DNA of 64,000 nucleotides from Begonia masoniana (Eukaryota; Streptophyta; Magnoliopsida; Cucurbitales; Begoniaceae): assembly GCA_022432975.1 (NCBI GenBank), contig CM039502.1:1664375-1728374 (forward strand), in the 5' to 3' direction. A program made the translations under genes and the position numbers. The notes under the pieces are model-generated. The model did no database searches and was not told the origin of the DNA. It saw only the letters and a list, made by a program, of their open reading frames with translations. Shown in pieces: positions 10,962 to 23,358 of the stretch; position 1 is the stretch's first letter; each line of letters begins with the position of its first letter.

Positions 10962-12025
10962 ATGGAGGCGAACAACATTATCGCTCCGTTTGTTTTGAAG
11001 ACTTATGAAATGGTCAACGATCCAATCACTGATGTTTTGATAACATGGGGAAAGGCGAACAACAGTTTCATCGTCGCCGATTCTTGGAGTTCTCCCGGAG
11101 AATTTTGCCGGCGTATTTCAAGCATAACAATTTTTCCAGCTTCGTTCGCCAGCTCAACACTTACGTACGTGCGAAATCCCATCCAAACGAAATCGAAATT
11201 CAACTAAAATGAAGAATTTCAGTACTCAATTTGCTTTCTGGGTTTTATTTTTTTTTTCAGGGATTTAGAAAGGTAGATCCGGATAGATGGGAGTTTGCGA
11301 GCGAGTGGTTTCTGAGAGGGCAGAAGCAAGGTTTGAAAAACATAGTGAGGAGGAAGCAAGGGAGAAATTCGTATTTTCAGGGGAAATACGAGGACAACGA
11401 GGAAGAAGAGGCTATTTTAATGGAGATTTCGAAGCTGAGGGAAGAGCAAAAAGCTTTAGAAGATGAAGTTCTAGATATGAACAAAAGAATCGAAGCGACT
11501 GAGAGAAGACCTCAGCAAATGATGGCGTTTCTCTACAAATTCGTCGAGGACCCTGAAGTAATATCCCGTATGATGACTGAGAAGCACCGGTCTGTAAAAC
11601 CAATCACAGGAGAGAAGAGACGCCGCCTAATGATGGGCTCTTCTTCTCCCGCGACGGGGCCGATAAAGGTTGAAGAGGAAGACCCAGTTACGAACACCTC
11701 GCTAGAGCAGGGATTCGACATCGACAGCTTCTGTTCGCCATCGCCGTCGCCGGAGACGATCGGACCCGAGTGGTGGAGCCAACGGCAGGTCATGACACCG
11801 GTGTTTGTGCAAGACTGCACGTACGCATTTGCCACCGTGCCGAGCCCATTGACCTCAGATTCCGGCAGCGGGTTCAGCGACGGCGTTGAAATATCTCCGC
11901 CGTGTAACGCGACGGTGATCGGATACGGCGAAGGGCAAATAAGGGATTTAACAGAAATGTTGGATGGGGGTGAGCCAAGTCCACTGCCGCCTTATCCATT
12001 TTCTCTGTTTGGAGAAGGATTTTAG
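10962..12025 (+). CDS. HSFC1: Class C heat stress transcription factor, frameshifted
   Basis: The gene has two exons, 10962-11164 and 11261-12025. The intron sits at the classic position inside the HSF DNA-binding domain, between LNTY and [12 protein letters not shown]. Exon 1 starts [20 protein letters not shown] and continues [15 protein letters not shown]. At 11081-11086 one base is missing compared with the family (GAT TC-TTG GAG), so the frame moves off the expected [17 protein letters not shown], which is readable one frame over. Exon 2 is intact: [17 protein letters not shown], then the class C style oligomerisation region ([40 protein letters not shown]) and an acidic C-terminus. The short HR-A/B spacing and the sequence indicate class C1. 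In the nucleus it would bind heat shock elements. As written, the protein would lose the recognition helix and everything after it. Assembly error or a true null allele are both possible. Confidence 0.88.
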
Positions 12026-15000
12026 TGTTTCCCTAGATTTATCTTCAATCTTATCTCCGAAATTATTCTCTGTTTTTAATTTCTATTTTTTTGTAATTTA
12101 ATTTTAGCAAAGACAAAAAAAAAAAAAAAAAAGTGACACTTGTGAAGAAAAAAGAGAATTATTTCCCCACCATAAAATGTATATATTAATTATTTAATAA
12201 ATATTACATTTTCTAAAAATATTGTAGTTTTGAGTCATGTGGGGGAGTATGGCCATGGCTCCTCCCTGGACCTGTCCCAGCGGCAATCCCAGCGTTTCGT
12301 TGGCCCCTTTTTGTCTCCATGTCTTTCCCCCTATATTATTTAATTTTTTAAACAAATGGGCATTTGACACATCAACCATCTAATAATACTAAAATATTGT
12401 ACACTATGGAGTGAGTGCACAATTATATAATAATAAAACATGGTGTCAGTCAGTTCCTCAAATTGTATTATTTTTTTTAAGAAACCGGGTTGACATGTGT
12501 CACTATATCCTACACTAGTAGTATAAATAACGTTCCATTTAAGTGAATAATTATTATTTTGACACGTCACTTAGAGTCAAATGGCATTAGGGGAGACGCG
12601 ACAAAGAAACTCAAAATGGGTGTGTGAGTCACGTGAAGCGCACGTGAACCCCACGCCATCCACTTTGTCATCGACATGTGGCAAAGAAGGAGGTGGAGGA
12701 GTGGGACCCAGTACGATTGGCAATAAAAAAAGAGAGCCGGTGTGGGGCCCTGCATTCGTCGTGCGCCGGGACAGGACAAAAGCATCAACGTGGACAGGTG
12801 AGGCCCAGGGGAAAAGGGCGGGCGAGTACGGGAATGACGTGTTCGCTTCTCAGCGCGTCTCTTTTATTTTGTTTTTTTTTTGAGTCACATGAAACCCACG
12901 TCGACTGGGTCTATGGGGGGAGCAGCGATATGGCGGGGCGCTGTCCCACCCTATGATGGTGAACAGTGGGGCCCAAACACGTTAAGATCTCCAGCTCTTC
13001 AGCCATGTGATCTTCGGCTCTGCCTTCTTAAAAGCCTCGGGTGAAATGATGAAGGTCCACAATAAACACTCATCAACGCCGGAGACACGATTCATACAGA
13101 CTCAATTTCTCTGTTTGGTGGCAAGTCTGACAACTTTTCATCACTTCTGGATATGCACTCGTGTCAAGACAGTATATATGTATTTTAAAAAAAAGGAAAT
13201 AAAATAAAGAAAATTAGCAACAACAAAAAAAAAGTCAGGATAAGTAGAGTGACAGATGGCAATAGGAAGAGTAGAGTAGATTATAAGACCAATCCGAGGA
13301 AGGTCAGTGTTACAAAAATAGGTAATTTCTGACCATGAATTGAGGGTTTGAAATATCACACGTAGTTACGTTATTATTAAAATGTATTCATTTTCTAAGA
13401 CTTTTGACTAAGACTAACATATGTTGATAATTCCGTCGACTGATAGTACAGTCTCCACGTGTACTACATAAACCTCCTGGGTCGTTGAAATAAAAAAAAA
13501 AAATGTACAATTTTTAAGATTAAAATAACGTATCTATTTTTGGTTCATGTGTGACTCATTTGAATGTTCATTATTTTTATACTACAATATAGTACAATAG
13601 TACATACTCCACTTGTCTTGTTTATTCGGGTTTTAAATAATAAATTCGCATTCTTATTTATAACATTTTTATTATTTTATTGGCAATTTGAGTTGTTGAT
13701 TTTTTTTTTTTGGAAAAATAAGACCAAAATTCTGTCTTTATTTTCATGTATCTTTCTCTTTAAAGGAAGGTTTAATTTAATGTGTCTGGTAAGTTAGTTT
13801 AAAGTTTGTATTATCCGAAAAATTGGTTTAATAAGGTCAGTACATTTTTAGCAAGAGAGAGCGTGCAATTTACTTTATTTCAAAGGTGTTTATATCCGAT
13901 TTTCCTGCTTTTGGGTCCGTCTTTGTTTGAGTTGGTTTTTTTGAATTTCGAGTCGGGTTATAATGGTTTCGGCTTGAACATTTGACCCATAGTTGTTTCA
14001 GTTTTCCTCTTGAAAGTGTGAAACCAAAAACGAGATTGAGCCGCACATTTATAGAAAATGTGGAATCGGGACAGGGACCGGACCATGAGTGGTGGAAATG
14101 CTTTTGCCCACTCATACTATATTTGAAATGTAATATTTTATGAAAAAAAAAAATCAATTAATTTTTCTTCAATTTATTAAAAACAATATTTTTAAAAAGT
14201 GGGGAAAACTTTATTCTATATCTACTTTTTTTGAAGTTCGATTGGTTTTGACACCACGTCACGTCACAAATTAAATAATGTAATTCAGTAGGTTAGAGAG
14301 TATAGAGCATTATGGGAACAATAATGTTTATTTATTATTATTTTTTGGATAAATGCAACTTATACTTTAAATTATTATTTTTAAACAAATTCAACCTTTA
14401 TCTTTTCATTTATCAAGAATTTAGACATTTTCTTCCATTGATATATTAGATCCAACGTACGTAGATCACGAGGTTTTAATCTAATTCCGAACCCTTATGA
14501 TTATTTCTGAGCAGACTTTGAAGTCTATAGCGCGAATATAAAGTTCGCAATCTAATCAGAAATAGACAAATATGTTAAAATTTGGATTAAAACATCTTAT
14601 TGAATGAAAAATGTAGTGTACACTTGTTGGATTTAATAAATAAATTGATGACAATGTTTAAATTGTTAATAATTGAAAGATGTAAGATTCGATTTGTCTA
14701 AAGACTTAAAGTATAAATTTCACTTTCATAATTTTTATTATTCATAAAGTACCTTGGATTTTCTTCCACTTATCATACAAGGTACATATGATATGGATGA
14801 ACCTGGACAATCCATTTTAGTGTAGGGTATATAATGGAAATATGTAGTTGTTTATGAAAGTGCCTTTACTTATCACTTAAATTAAACTATCCACTCAATG
14901 ATTAGTGCATCTAAATACTATATTATATAACTAAACAATGAATATTGGGTTAAATTTTAATATAAAAGCGGAGTTATCAATGTTCAGCCTGAACTACTTT

Positions 15001-15650
15001 TACACAAGTGGCTCAGCTCGTTAGACTTATCCATAAGATGACTTTTGGGTCCGACTTTTAAATCTTTTGTATTTTTTATTTTTCAATGGACACCATGTTG
15101 CTGTTCCAAAAATCAGGCCGTCCTGATCTCAGATCACCCAAATTTGAGTGGTCCCGTCGAGCATGAGTCTTGATCCACCCTCGTGGCAAGTCGGACACAC
15201 CACGGCCTAGTTTCAGCGGGCCGGCCCGACTGACCAGTTGATGAGGCTGAGCACAATGAGTGTGTAACCGGTGACCCACAACAATATAATGTGAAATAGA
15301 TCAACAAAATGTGTAATTGAAATAATTTGCGAGTCTAATCAATAGATCATATTGTGAAATTTGCAGCATGAACGCAAGATCGGAGACTTTTAGAATCCAT
15401 TAAGCTGGAGTAGTTCTTCCGGCGAGGATGAGAAAATCATGGCTTCCCTTTGGTATACCTTGATAATCATTGGTGGAAAATTATATCGAACACTCAAACC
15501 CATGTGCATTAATTCTTAGTCTTGATGGGCCGCATGCTACCCAAGTTGAGCGTCAGACAATTGAGGCCATTGACAATGAATTAGTAGTTGTTGGAAGAAG
15601 TGTTATATCTGAAGACTTAGAATTGAAAATCTTCCAGGTCATATCTTAAA
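12026..15650. other. Gene-poor intergenic stretch with a G-box pair
   Basis: No gene is supported in these 3.6 kb. Two CACGTG boxes sit 11 bp apart at 12630-12635 and 12641-12646, inside a locally GC-richer patch (12580-13050). The frame at 12581-12883 there has no family resemblance. The rest is AT-rich with A and T tracts. A GC-richer segment at about 15090-15290 may be a retroelement scrap, but it shows no termini. Confidence 0.4.
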
Positions 15651-15702
15651 TTATTGAGAAAAAACACAAATTAACCAAAAAAAGTTACGAAAGAGAAGCG
15701 AT

Positions 15703-16344
15703 TTACAGGAATTTCCTTGGAACTTTTTGAGGAAATTTATGAGGATCTCGCTTTGGTGGAGGAACGTGACAATGGGGAAGACTGAAACGAATAACTCTGA
15801 GCGAATTTCCATGAAGAACCTGTCGACAATTTCTAGGTAAGCAGGGCAGGTTAATCGAGAGTAATAATAGAGAGCCTCTTCAATGTCCGCCATATGATCC
15901 ACGTCACTCGTCTTCTTCAACGCTTTCAGCTTTTCTGCAACTACCCAGCTTCTTTCTTCCTTAATAACCTTTTCTGAAATTTTCCTCTTATTGTGTTCTT
16001 CGCGGTGAGATCTTTTCTCCTTGGTTACGCCAGTCTGATTATACTTCGATGGACTTCCATGGCAGACTGCGGTGAAACTACTGGTGAGGAAGAAGCTCCT
16101 TCTGCTCCTTCAATGGAGGTGTTTTGATGGGTTTCTCCTTGATCTGCTTTTTCGAATCATCTTTAATGAAACCCAAATGATCCGTCAACTGGGTGGAGAC
16201 ATTTTCTGAGTGATTGTAAGAATGATCAGAAAAAGGAGAGGTTTTTGGAAGCCTCTGATACTCTTTGGAGAAGAAGTACTTCAACCTCTCTAGGGTTTTC
16301 TTCAAGAACTTTCTGGTTTTGAAAATGGACTTTCTCAGAATCAT
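15703..16344 (-). pseudogene. Broken gene of an uncharacterised plant family (OFP17-like motif)
   Basis: On the minus strand the start at 16344 gives MILRKSIFKTRKFLKKTL, then YFFSKEYQRLPKTSPFSDHS, a typical N-terminus of a small unnamed plant family. That frame stops at 16078. A second frame carries Lys/Glu-rich sequence and then the conserved C-terminal motif DVDHMADIEEALYYYSRL followed by TCPAYLEIVDRFFMEI, between about 15910 and 15800. A third frame appears to hold the final residues (SLPHCHVPPPKRDPH) up to a stop at 15703. At least two frame breaks, near 16085 and 15788, therefore separate parts that belong together. The C-terminal motif is reminiscent of OFP17-type proteins, but this link is from memory and weak. 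Function is unknown. Assembly indels could also explain the breaks. Confidence 0.6.
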
Positions 16345-16368
16345 TCTCTCTCTCTCTCTCTCTCTCTA
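16345..16368. repeat. (CT)n microsatellite
   Basis: A CT-rich run lies directly upstream of the minus-strand start at 16344. A second CT run follows at 16471-16498. Both would be GA-rich 5' leader sequence of the broken gene. Confidence 0.75.
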
Positions 16369-16529
16369 TTTCTCCCGCTCTCTAGGTTTGAGCAAGGCTT
16401 TTTATATTGGAACAAAGATGGTTTCTTTTAGAGAGAGAAGAAAGTGGATCCGCCATGGAGGTTTAGACCTTCCTCTCTCTCTCTCTCTCTCTCTCTCTAA
16501 CTTTGTCTCTCCGCTTTCATCATGAAAAT

Positions 16530-19500
16530 TCCAGTGACAAGTTTAATCCGCCTGATTACCATGAAACCAACATAGTTATAGAATAATTAGATCACTTAAT
16601 CAAACATCAACCACCAATTGGAAGAACAATACTATAATCAACAAAGTCTAAGCAGTCAAACTATAAATCTTCTGGTCTCTTAGGCTTCTCTCGCTCTCTC
16701 TAAAAGCTAGATCAGAGCTGGAAGGCACCAGTCTAGGTGGCCAGCGATTCCATCAAATAATCTCCCGTTAATCACGGAGAAGCTACATCCTTGGAAGGCC
16801 ACATTTTACTTTGACCACAATACGCGTATCAAATTAAATGCCAGCCACGCGTGTCCCACAAAACTAGTTCATATATATTCACTTGGTTCTCAAGGTACTA
16901 CTCTATCCCTTGACAAGATTTTGACTCGTGCACTTTAACTCTCTTTCTATTTTTCATCCACACTAAGAGAATCCCGATAAGACAAGACCTATTGTTGAAT
17001 CGATAGTCTCCAATGGATTTGGGTTATTGTTCTTTCCATTTTGCTAGTACATCTTTGACCTAACTAGGGAAATCTAAGATGAGTACTTAAAAGAGTATGC
17101 CAAAAAATAAAGCTGGGTTTAGAAGATTATGCCGACAAAGACATGTCAGCAGCTGTATCCTGCCGACGAAGACATTTCCACTCATTTTTCTCAACCACCA
17201 AACAAATAGATGTCACGTGTTTTCTATAGTAGAAAAATTTCCGATGTCTCAATCCTACTTGTGGCTACAAGAGCCAAAGACTAACTCCAATAGATAATTA
17301 TAGAGGCCCAACTCATATAAAATGAAATGCAAAACAATTTCATTATTTCATTATGTCTCGACAAAGGTTAGAGTAGAATTCGCTTCCTAATCTAGTCCAA
17401 TAAATTTTTGGCTAAAACTAAAATAAATCATGCATGCTTCGGATCGAAATAAATAATATTATATTTGTGATTCAAATAAATTATAACAAAGCTTTCATTT
17501 TTCTAACTTAATAAATAAAATCCAAATTACATACTTACCAATCTAATCTACTACACAAATTATCAAGGTCTTACCTGGCTCAAACACCTCATCAAGGAAC
17601 TAGAGCCAACCTAGTATAGCCTACACCAAAAGGTTTGGTTACCTTATGGTAGGCATGTAAATTTGTTGCTTCTCCCGTTCACATATTAAAATTTTCTTTG
17701 ACGAGCTGACTCAAATGTCACGACTTGTAAGAGAATCTAGACATAACCACCAAGTCGAATAACTCGATTTTCGAAGATAACTCGATTGTTACAATAGAAG
17801 ATTTAACCATAAATTGAGTCATATCCCACACGAGATAAATTATATTCCATGTAGCAATTATCAATAGTGTAATATACATATAAGTCCAAAAGCATCTTAA
17901 CATCAAATGTCAAAAAAATAGATTTCTTGAAGAAGCAATATGCTCTCATCCTCAACGAAATCATAAGTTCACCTTTAAAATTTACCGATCAGGGTTGTAT
18001 TGAGCTTATCCTCATAAAGTTTACTCACGTATAATTTTTTTTAACGAAATAATAGAACAATTGAATTGTATTGTCCGTTACGATTTACAAAAGGGCATGC
18101 TTAGATTATTTTATTTTCTTTCAAGTTAGTAAAATTATTTACGACCGTATAACTTATCTTGGTCTCATATGAAGTATGAGCTGCTTAACCAATTAAATAT
18201 AAGGTTGAGTGTCGAATAAAATAATTATATCTAGGAAATATGTCCACATCCTTTTGCCCTCTTGAGGGGTCCTCCCATCTGTTTTCCACTAGTCTATGAG
18301 TAACACCCACTTCACAATGTCTTCAAATTTATTTGAAAATAAATTGAAAAATACTTGTTCTTAGAATAAATAAAATTTTATTCAAGGGCGTCTCTGGACT
18401 TTTTTAGTGTGTAAAAATTCTTCTATAATACAAAAGATATTATGTATCATGACATGATTTCAATTCATGTAACAGCCGGCCATGTCAAGGCAAAGAGTGC
18501 ACAATGTGAAGATCCAGCCTATACCAGTGGAGTGGACAATTTCACATAGCTTAGTATAGTAAAAAATACATGGTTTATATAATAAATTTTTTCTTCATAC
18601 TTATTACAAAATATTTTAGACTAATTCCAAGAATAAAACTGTGCAGGCTCCGGCACAAAGTGAACAATTTTATATTAGAAGCACTAAATGACTTTACAAT
18701 TCATTGATTTCATTCTATCATGTTGTCTTAGTTTAAATGTTATATAAATTCTTTATAGGCCGAAATTAACAGACGACACAAATATATTATAACTGTGTTG
18801 AACTTTCTTAACATCGCAATCTAAGATGTATTATCAATGAGATAAAAATAATAAAATATCAATCACAACATTTAAAACTTAATCATCCAAAAAGAGATTT
18901 CTAAAATTAAAAAATCATGTTCGCAACACCATATTGTATAAAATATTAGAGAAAAAAAATTCTAACCTGAAATGTAACAACCCAAAACAATGATTAAATC
19001 AACAAAATTACAAACGTCATCCTCAATAGAAATATAAATGTATCTTGAATCATAGTACATCAAGTAAGATAACATTAATTTTGTCACTCTTTCCAAGTTT
19101 GGACGGTTGTTGTGGGCAAAGGTTAAAAAAATAATTATTTTTAGAGATCGTCCCCACTCGGCGCTCGGGGCGTGGGGTGGCCGTGCATATCATGGACTCT
19201 CCAAAACGGGGTGACCATCTCGTTATGGAGAGTGTTTTGTTACTGGGATGGGGATCCTCCAATCTCACTCTCCGTTCTAGGAGATCGACTCTCTGTCGGA
19301 GATTGATTTGTTATATTTTTAATACTTTGAGGTAAAATTGTATACAAAATAATTTTAATGTCATGTTTGTTAAATAATTCATAATTTGAGGGTAGAATTG
19401 AATATTACCCGAAACAATACTTTGTTTTTTTATTTATTATAAATTAATTATTTTTAGAAATTAGAAGACAATTTGGGAATAATGGTGGCAGAAGGAAGGC

Positions 19501-19637
19501 AGTCGCACTCGCAGTGTATCTAAATCTGCACATGTGCATGTGATGGAAATATTGGATTATCATGACCACGTGGCATATTTGAGAGCAGTGGTCCCCATTA
19601 GGGCTGAGTTGGACCAATCAGAACCCTTCGTTTAAGG
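16530..19637. other. Gene-free AT-rich stretch
   Basis: No gene, RNA gene or complete mobile element could be recognised. The sequence is AT-rich, apart from a short GC-rich patch at about 19145-19310 with purine and C runs. Reading frames are short and without family motifs. Confidence 0.4.
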
Positions 19638-19949
19638 GTGAAAATGGCGGGTGAGCCGTATGGGGCCCTTACTCACCCGATTATTACTCCCTCTGTTGTC
19701 CCTTGTGATATTTATTTCTCACGTCAACTCCTTCAACATTCTCCCAAGTCATTCCAACATCCCAGACCAGGCTTTCTCTCTCTAGAAACACACTCTGTAG
19801 AGAGAGAAAGCGAGCAGAGAGAGAAAGCGAGCGAACCCACCCTCTGCTGTCACACAGATCTCATTCGCCTCTATCATGTTTTCGTATTGAATTTTAATTT
19901 CTTCCGTGTTTGGTTTTCCAATTTTTTCTTCTCGCTGATTTTTGTTGCA

Positions 19950-22912
19950 ATGTCGACACCTTCTCCGACGACCGTCACCGGCCCCGAGGTCTCCTCCCGG
20001 GAATGAGACCTCTCCTCCCCCCACCGGTGATGTACGTCTCCGCCACCCACCTCTTCTACGCCCCCTCCGCCTGCCTTCTTCTCCTCCTCCAACGACTCCA
20101 ACGGCACCGCCTCCCGAAACTGCATCACCTCCGGCTCCGACAACGTCTTCTCCACCTCCACCGTCTTCTAGAGCCTCTCCTCCTCCTCCGCGGTCTACTA
20201 GCAACTCGACATCAAGACCGCCGCCTCCGACTTCTGGCTCTAGGAGTACTCCACCGCCGCCGATGACTTCAACGCCACCAGCGTTATCTCCCTCCTCGTC
20301 AGGGATTTCTACAGGAATTGTGGTTGGAATAGCCATAGGAGGGGTAATTGTTCTCGTAATGTTAAGTATTTTATGTCTCTGTTTCAGAAAGAAGACTAAG
20401 AAGAGGCGTCACGAAGATGATTACTATGCAAGACCTCCGACTGGGCCTAAAGGTGAGATTTCTTCATGATATTATGGTTTTCAAACATTTAATTGCGTGA
20501 TTCGATCCATGATTAACATCATTTCAATAAAGTGTGAGCCAACATGCAAGTTATATGTTCTTACTTTTTACTTGATTTGAAGATTAGCTTACCCAACTTC
20601 TCCCGCTTGAACCAGCATATTGACTGTCTGAATCAAATTTATGTACAATTAGTTTTGTTTGGAACGATGTTTGTACTGGATAATTTGAGACTGTTTGTTG
20701 GATTTATACATTCTTTGCGGGTTTTACTTATTCCATAGCATTTTCTGGTGAATTCTAGATGAGCCTTATGGTGGTCTTCCCCAACAATGGCGACATAATA
20801 TTCCACCATCTGACCCTGTAGTTGGTGTGGCATCTAAGCCATCTACTCCTCCAGCATATGCCTCTCGGCCACCTCACTCACCTCCGCCACCCCATTTTAT
20901 GAGCAGCAGTGGAGGTTCTGCCTCCAACTACTCCGGCTCAGAAAATCCTGTTCTTCCACCGCCTCCTCCGCCTAGCTATGCCTTGGGTTTCTCAAAGAGT
21001 AGTTTTACCTACGAAGAATTGGCAATGGCGACAGATGGTTTCTCAGAAGCCAATCTCCTCGGACAAGGCGGGTTCGGCTATGTTCATAGAGGAGTCCTTC
21101 CAAATGGAAAGGAAGTTGCAGTGAAGCAGCTGAAAGCTGGAAGTGGGCAGGGAGAGCGAGAATTCCGAGCTGAAGTTGAGATTATCAGCAGAGTTCATCA
21201 TAAACATCTTGTTTCCTTGGTCGGATATTGCATTACTGGGTCCCAGCGATTACTTGTCTATGAATTTGTTCCAAACTATACTTTGGAATTCCATTTACAC
21301 GGTAAAATCTAAAATTTTCCCTTCTTCCCTCCATGATTGCTCCCTGATTAATCCTTTTAGTGTTTGCTTGTTTATGTCCTTAAGATTGTCAAATTTTATG
21401 TGTATTGAAGATGGGTTTCTCTTGTAGGGAGTGGACGGCCTACGATGGAATGGCCGATGAGACTGAAAATCGCGCTAGGATCTGCAAAAGGACTGGCATA
21501 CCTTCACGAGGATTGTAAGCATTTGATTGTGGTATCGTTTATTTTCTCATCGTATGATTTGTGCGTTAGTTTGACGAACATTGAACTCGTGTACGTAGGT
21601 CATCCGAAAATCATTCATCGTGACATCAAAGCTTCCAATATTTTGTTGGAATTCAAGTTCGAGGCTAAGGTAGTTTATAAGATTTCTTATTGTTTCTACA
21701 TGGCCAGCAATTTTGATCTATAACTTTCTTAGTCATCTGATTAATGAGAAGATCTTTTGTACTGATGGAAGGTTGTAAAATTTTATGTTTCGATAGGTCG
21801 CCGACTTTGGACTTGCAAAGTTGTCTTCCGATGTCAATACCCATGTATCGACTCGTGTGATGGGAACTTTTGGGTATGATTCCTTGTCAGTCACGCAATT
21901 ATTGTTCCTCCGGCGAGACCTTAAAACTTAAGTTACTGTTGAATTCTGAATATTTGATCAAATTTTTTATATCATTTCATAACTTTCTAGTCTTTTGGTA
22001 TGATGTGATGAGTCAAGATTTAAACCATATATGTAGTGGAACAGGGTTTCTTTTATATTTCTTCATCTTTTACGGTGTCGATTTGTAGATATCTGGCTCC
22101 AGAATACGCATCGAGTGGGAAACTTACCGAGAAATCAGATGTTTTCTCCTTCGGTGTTATGCTTTTGGAGCTAATCACCGGCCGAAGACCTGTAGATGCG
22201 ACGGAGGCATTCATGGAGGATAGTTTAGTAGATTGGGTGGGTGCTTCTTTTTCACTTTTCTCTTCCCTTTTATGCTCAAATTTTACTTTCAATTCATAAT
22301 TATTTATTCTCTGGAAGGGTGTTCTTAATTTTCTTCATTACAGGCGAGGCCTTTACTTAATCGAGCGTTGGAAGATGGAATCCTCGATACTTTGGTTGAT
22401 CCAAAGCTGCAAAATAATTACAACCATAATGAAATGTCTCGAATGGTTGCCTGCGCAGCTGCTTCGGTTCGTCATTCCGCTAGGCGACGACCTCGGATGA
22501 GCCAGGTAAGCTCGGAGCTGATAATTCACTCTGGGTATTCTTCTGTTTTTCGAGAAGTAATAAAAATAATGGAAGCTTAAATTATAACTGAACCAATCAG
22601 GTAGTTCGAGCTCTAGAAGGAGACGCCTCTCTCTCCGATTTAAACGAAAGAATCAGGCTTGGACAGAGCTCACTTTTCAGCTCCCATGGAAGCTCAGATT
22701 ATGACACCAACCGATACAACGAAGACTTAAAAAGGTTCAGGAAAATGGCGTTGGGTAGCCAGGAGTACGGAGCCAGTAGTGAATACAGTGGACAAACCAG
22801 TGAGTACGGCTTGAACCCATCTGGCTCGAGCAGCGGCGAGGGCCAAAACAACCGAGAAATGGAGATGGGGCAAGTGAAGAAAGAAGGTCAGGGCTCCCAT
22901 GAAAGCTCTTGA
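19950..22912 (+). CDS. PERK1: Proline-rich extensin-like receptor kinase (PERK1-like)
   Basis: Eight exons can be read: 19950-20452, 20759-21301, 21428-21514, 21599-21669, 21797-21873, 22089-22236, 22344-22505 and 22601-22912. All have GT-AG introns and consistent phase from the membrane segment onward. Order: Ser/Thr/Pro-rich extracellular part, transmembrane helix ([20 protein letters not shown]), basic KKTKKRR stop-transfer, a second proline-rich stretch, then the kinase with [36 protein letters not shown] and [12 protein letters not shown], and the PERK1-type tail ([18 protein letters not shown]). PERKs sit in the plasma membrane and are linked to cell-wall sensing and wounding. The start is uncertain. 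The ATG at 19950 ([12 protein letters not shown], typical of PERKs) meets a TGA at 20004 unless the frame changes, and the proline-rich code switches frame near 19995, 20032 and 20072. Confidence 0.92.
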
Positions 22913-23358
22913 GATCATCGTTTTCCACCTGTAAACAAACAAACAAACAAACAAAACAAGACTTCCTTACATTAACAGATCTAATTCTTCTCAATTCTTC
23001 TGTTTTGTTTGTGTTTTTAGTGAGTTCCCTGAATTGTATTTAATCATTTGATACACAATTTTATTCGATTCTTTATATTTGTTCTTCAATGTCGATCTCT
23101 TCAGCTCAAATTTGTATCCAGACATGAACACCACCAGACAGGAAGAACAGCCAAACAGCATAATTTACTACGAAACTCGGAATAACCTAAACAACCGAAT
23201 GATGGTAGACTAGGCTTAAGAATCATATTAACATCCTGCATGGCAAAACATGTTACAAATGCAATCAAAATCGACAATCTGATTGGTTGCAGGGCCACAA
23301 TTGATAAACACGGGAAATAAATAATCAAACACTACAGCTACTTCTACCGGCTTTGATC
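22913..23358. other. Intergenic between convergent PERK1 and LIKE-COV
   Basis: This is the short gap between two gene 3' ends. It holds an AAAC-type repeat at about 22932-22953. The remainder is presumably 3' UTR of both genes. Confidence 0.5.

Noticed and set aside
12581..12956. Two overlapping plus-strand frames of about 100 residues
   Set aside because: Composition-driven in a GC-rich patch; no motif, no splice structure and no family resemblance.
15076..15300. Possible retroelement fragment
   Set aside because: Locally GC-rich with a plausible frame, but no termini, repeat partner or protein motif was found.
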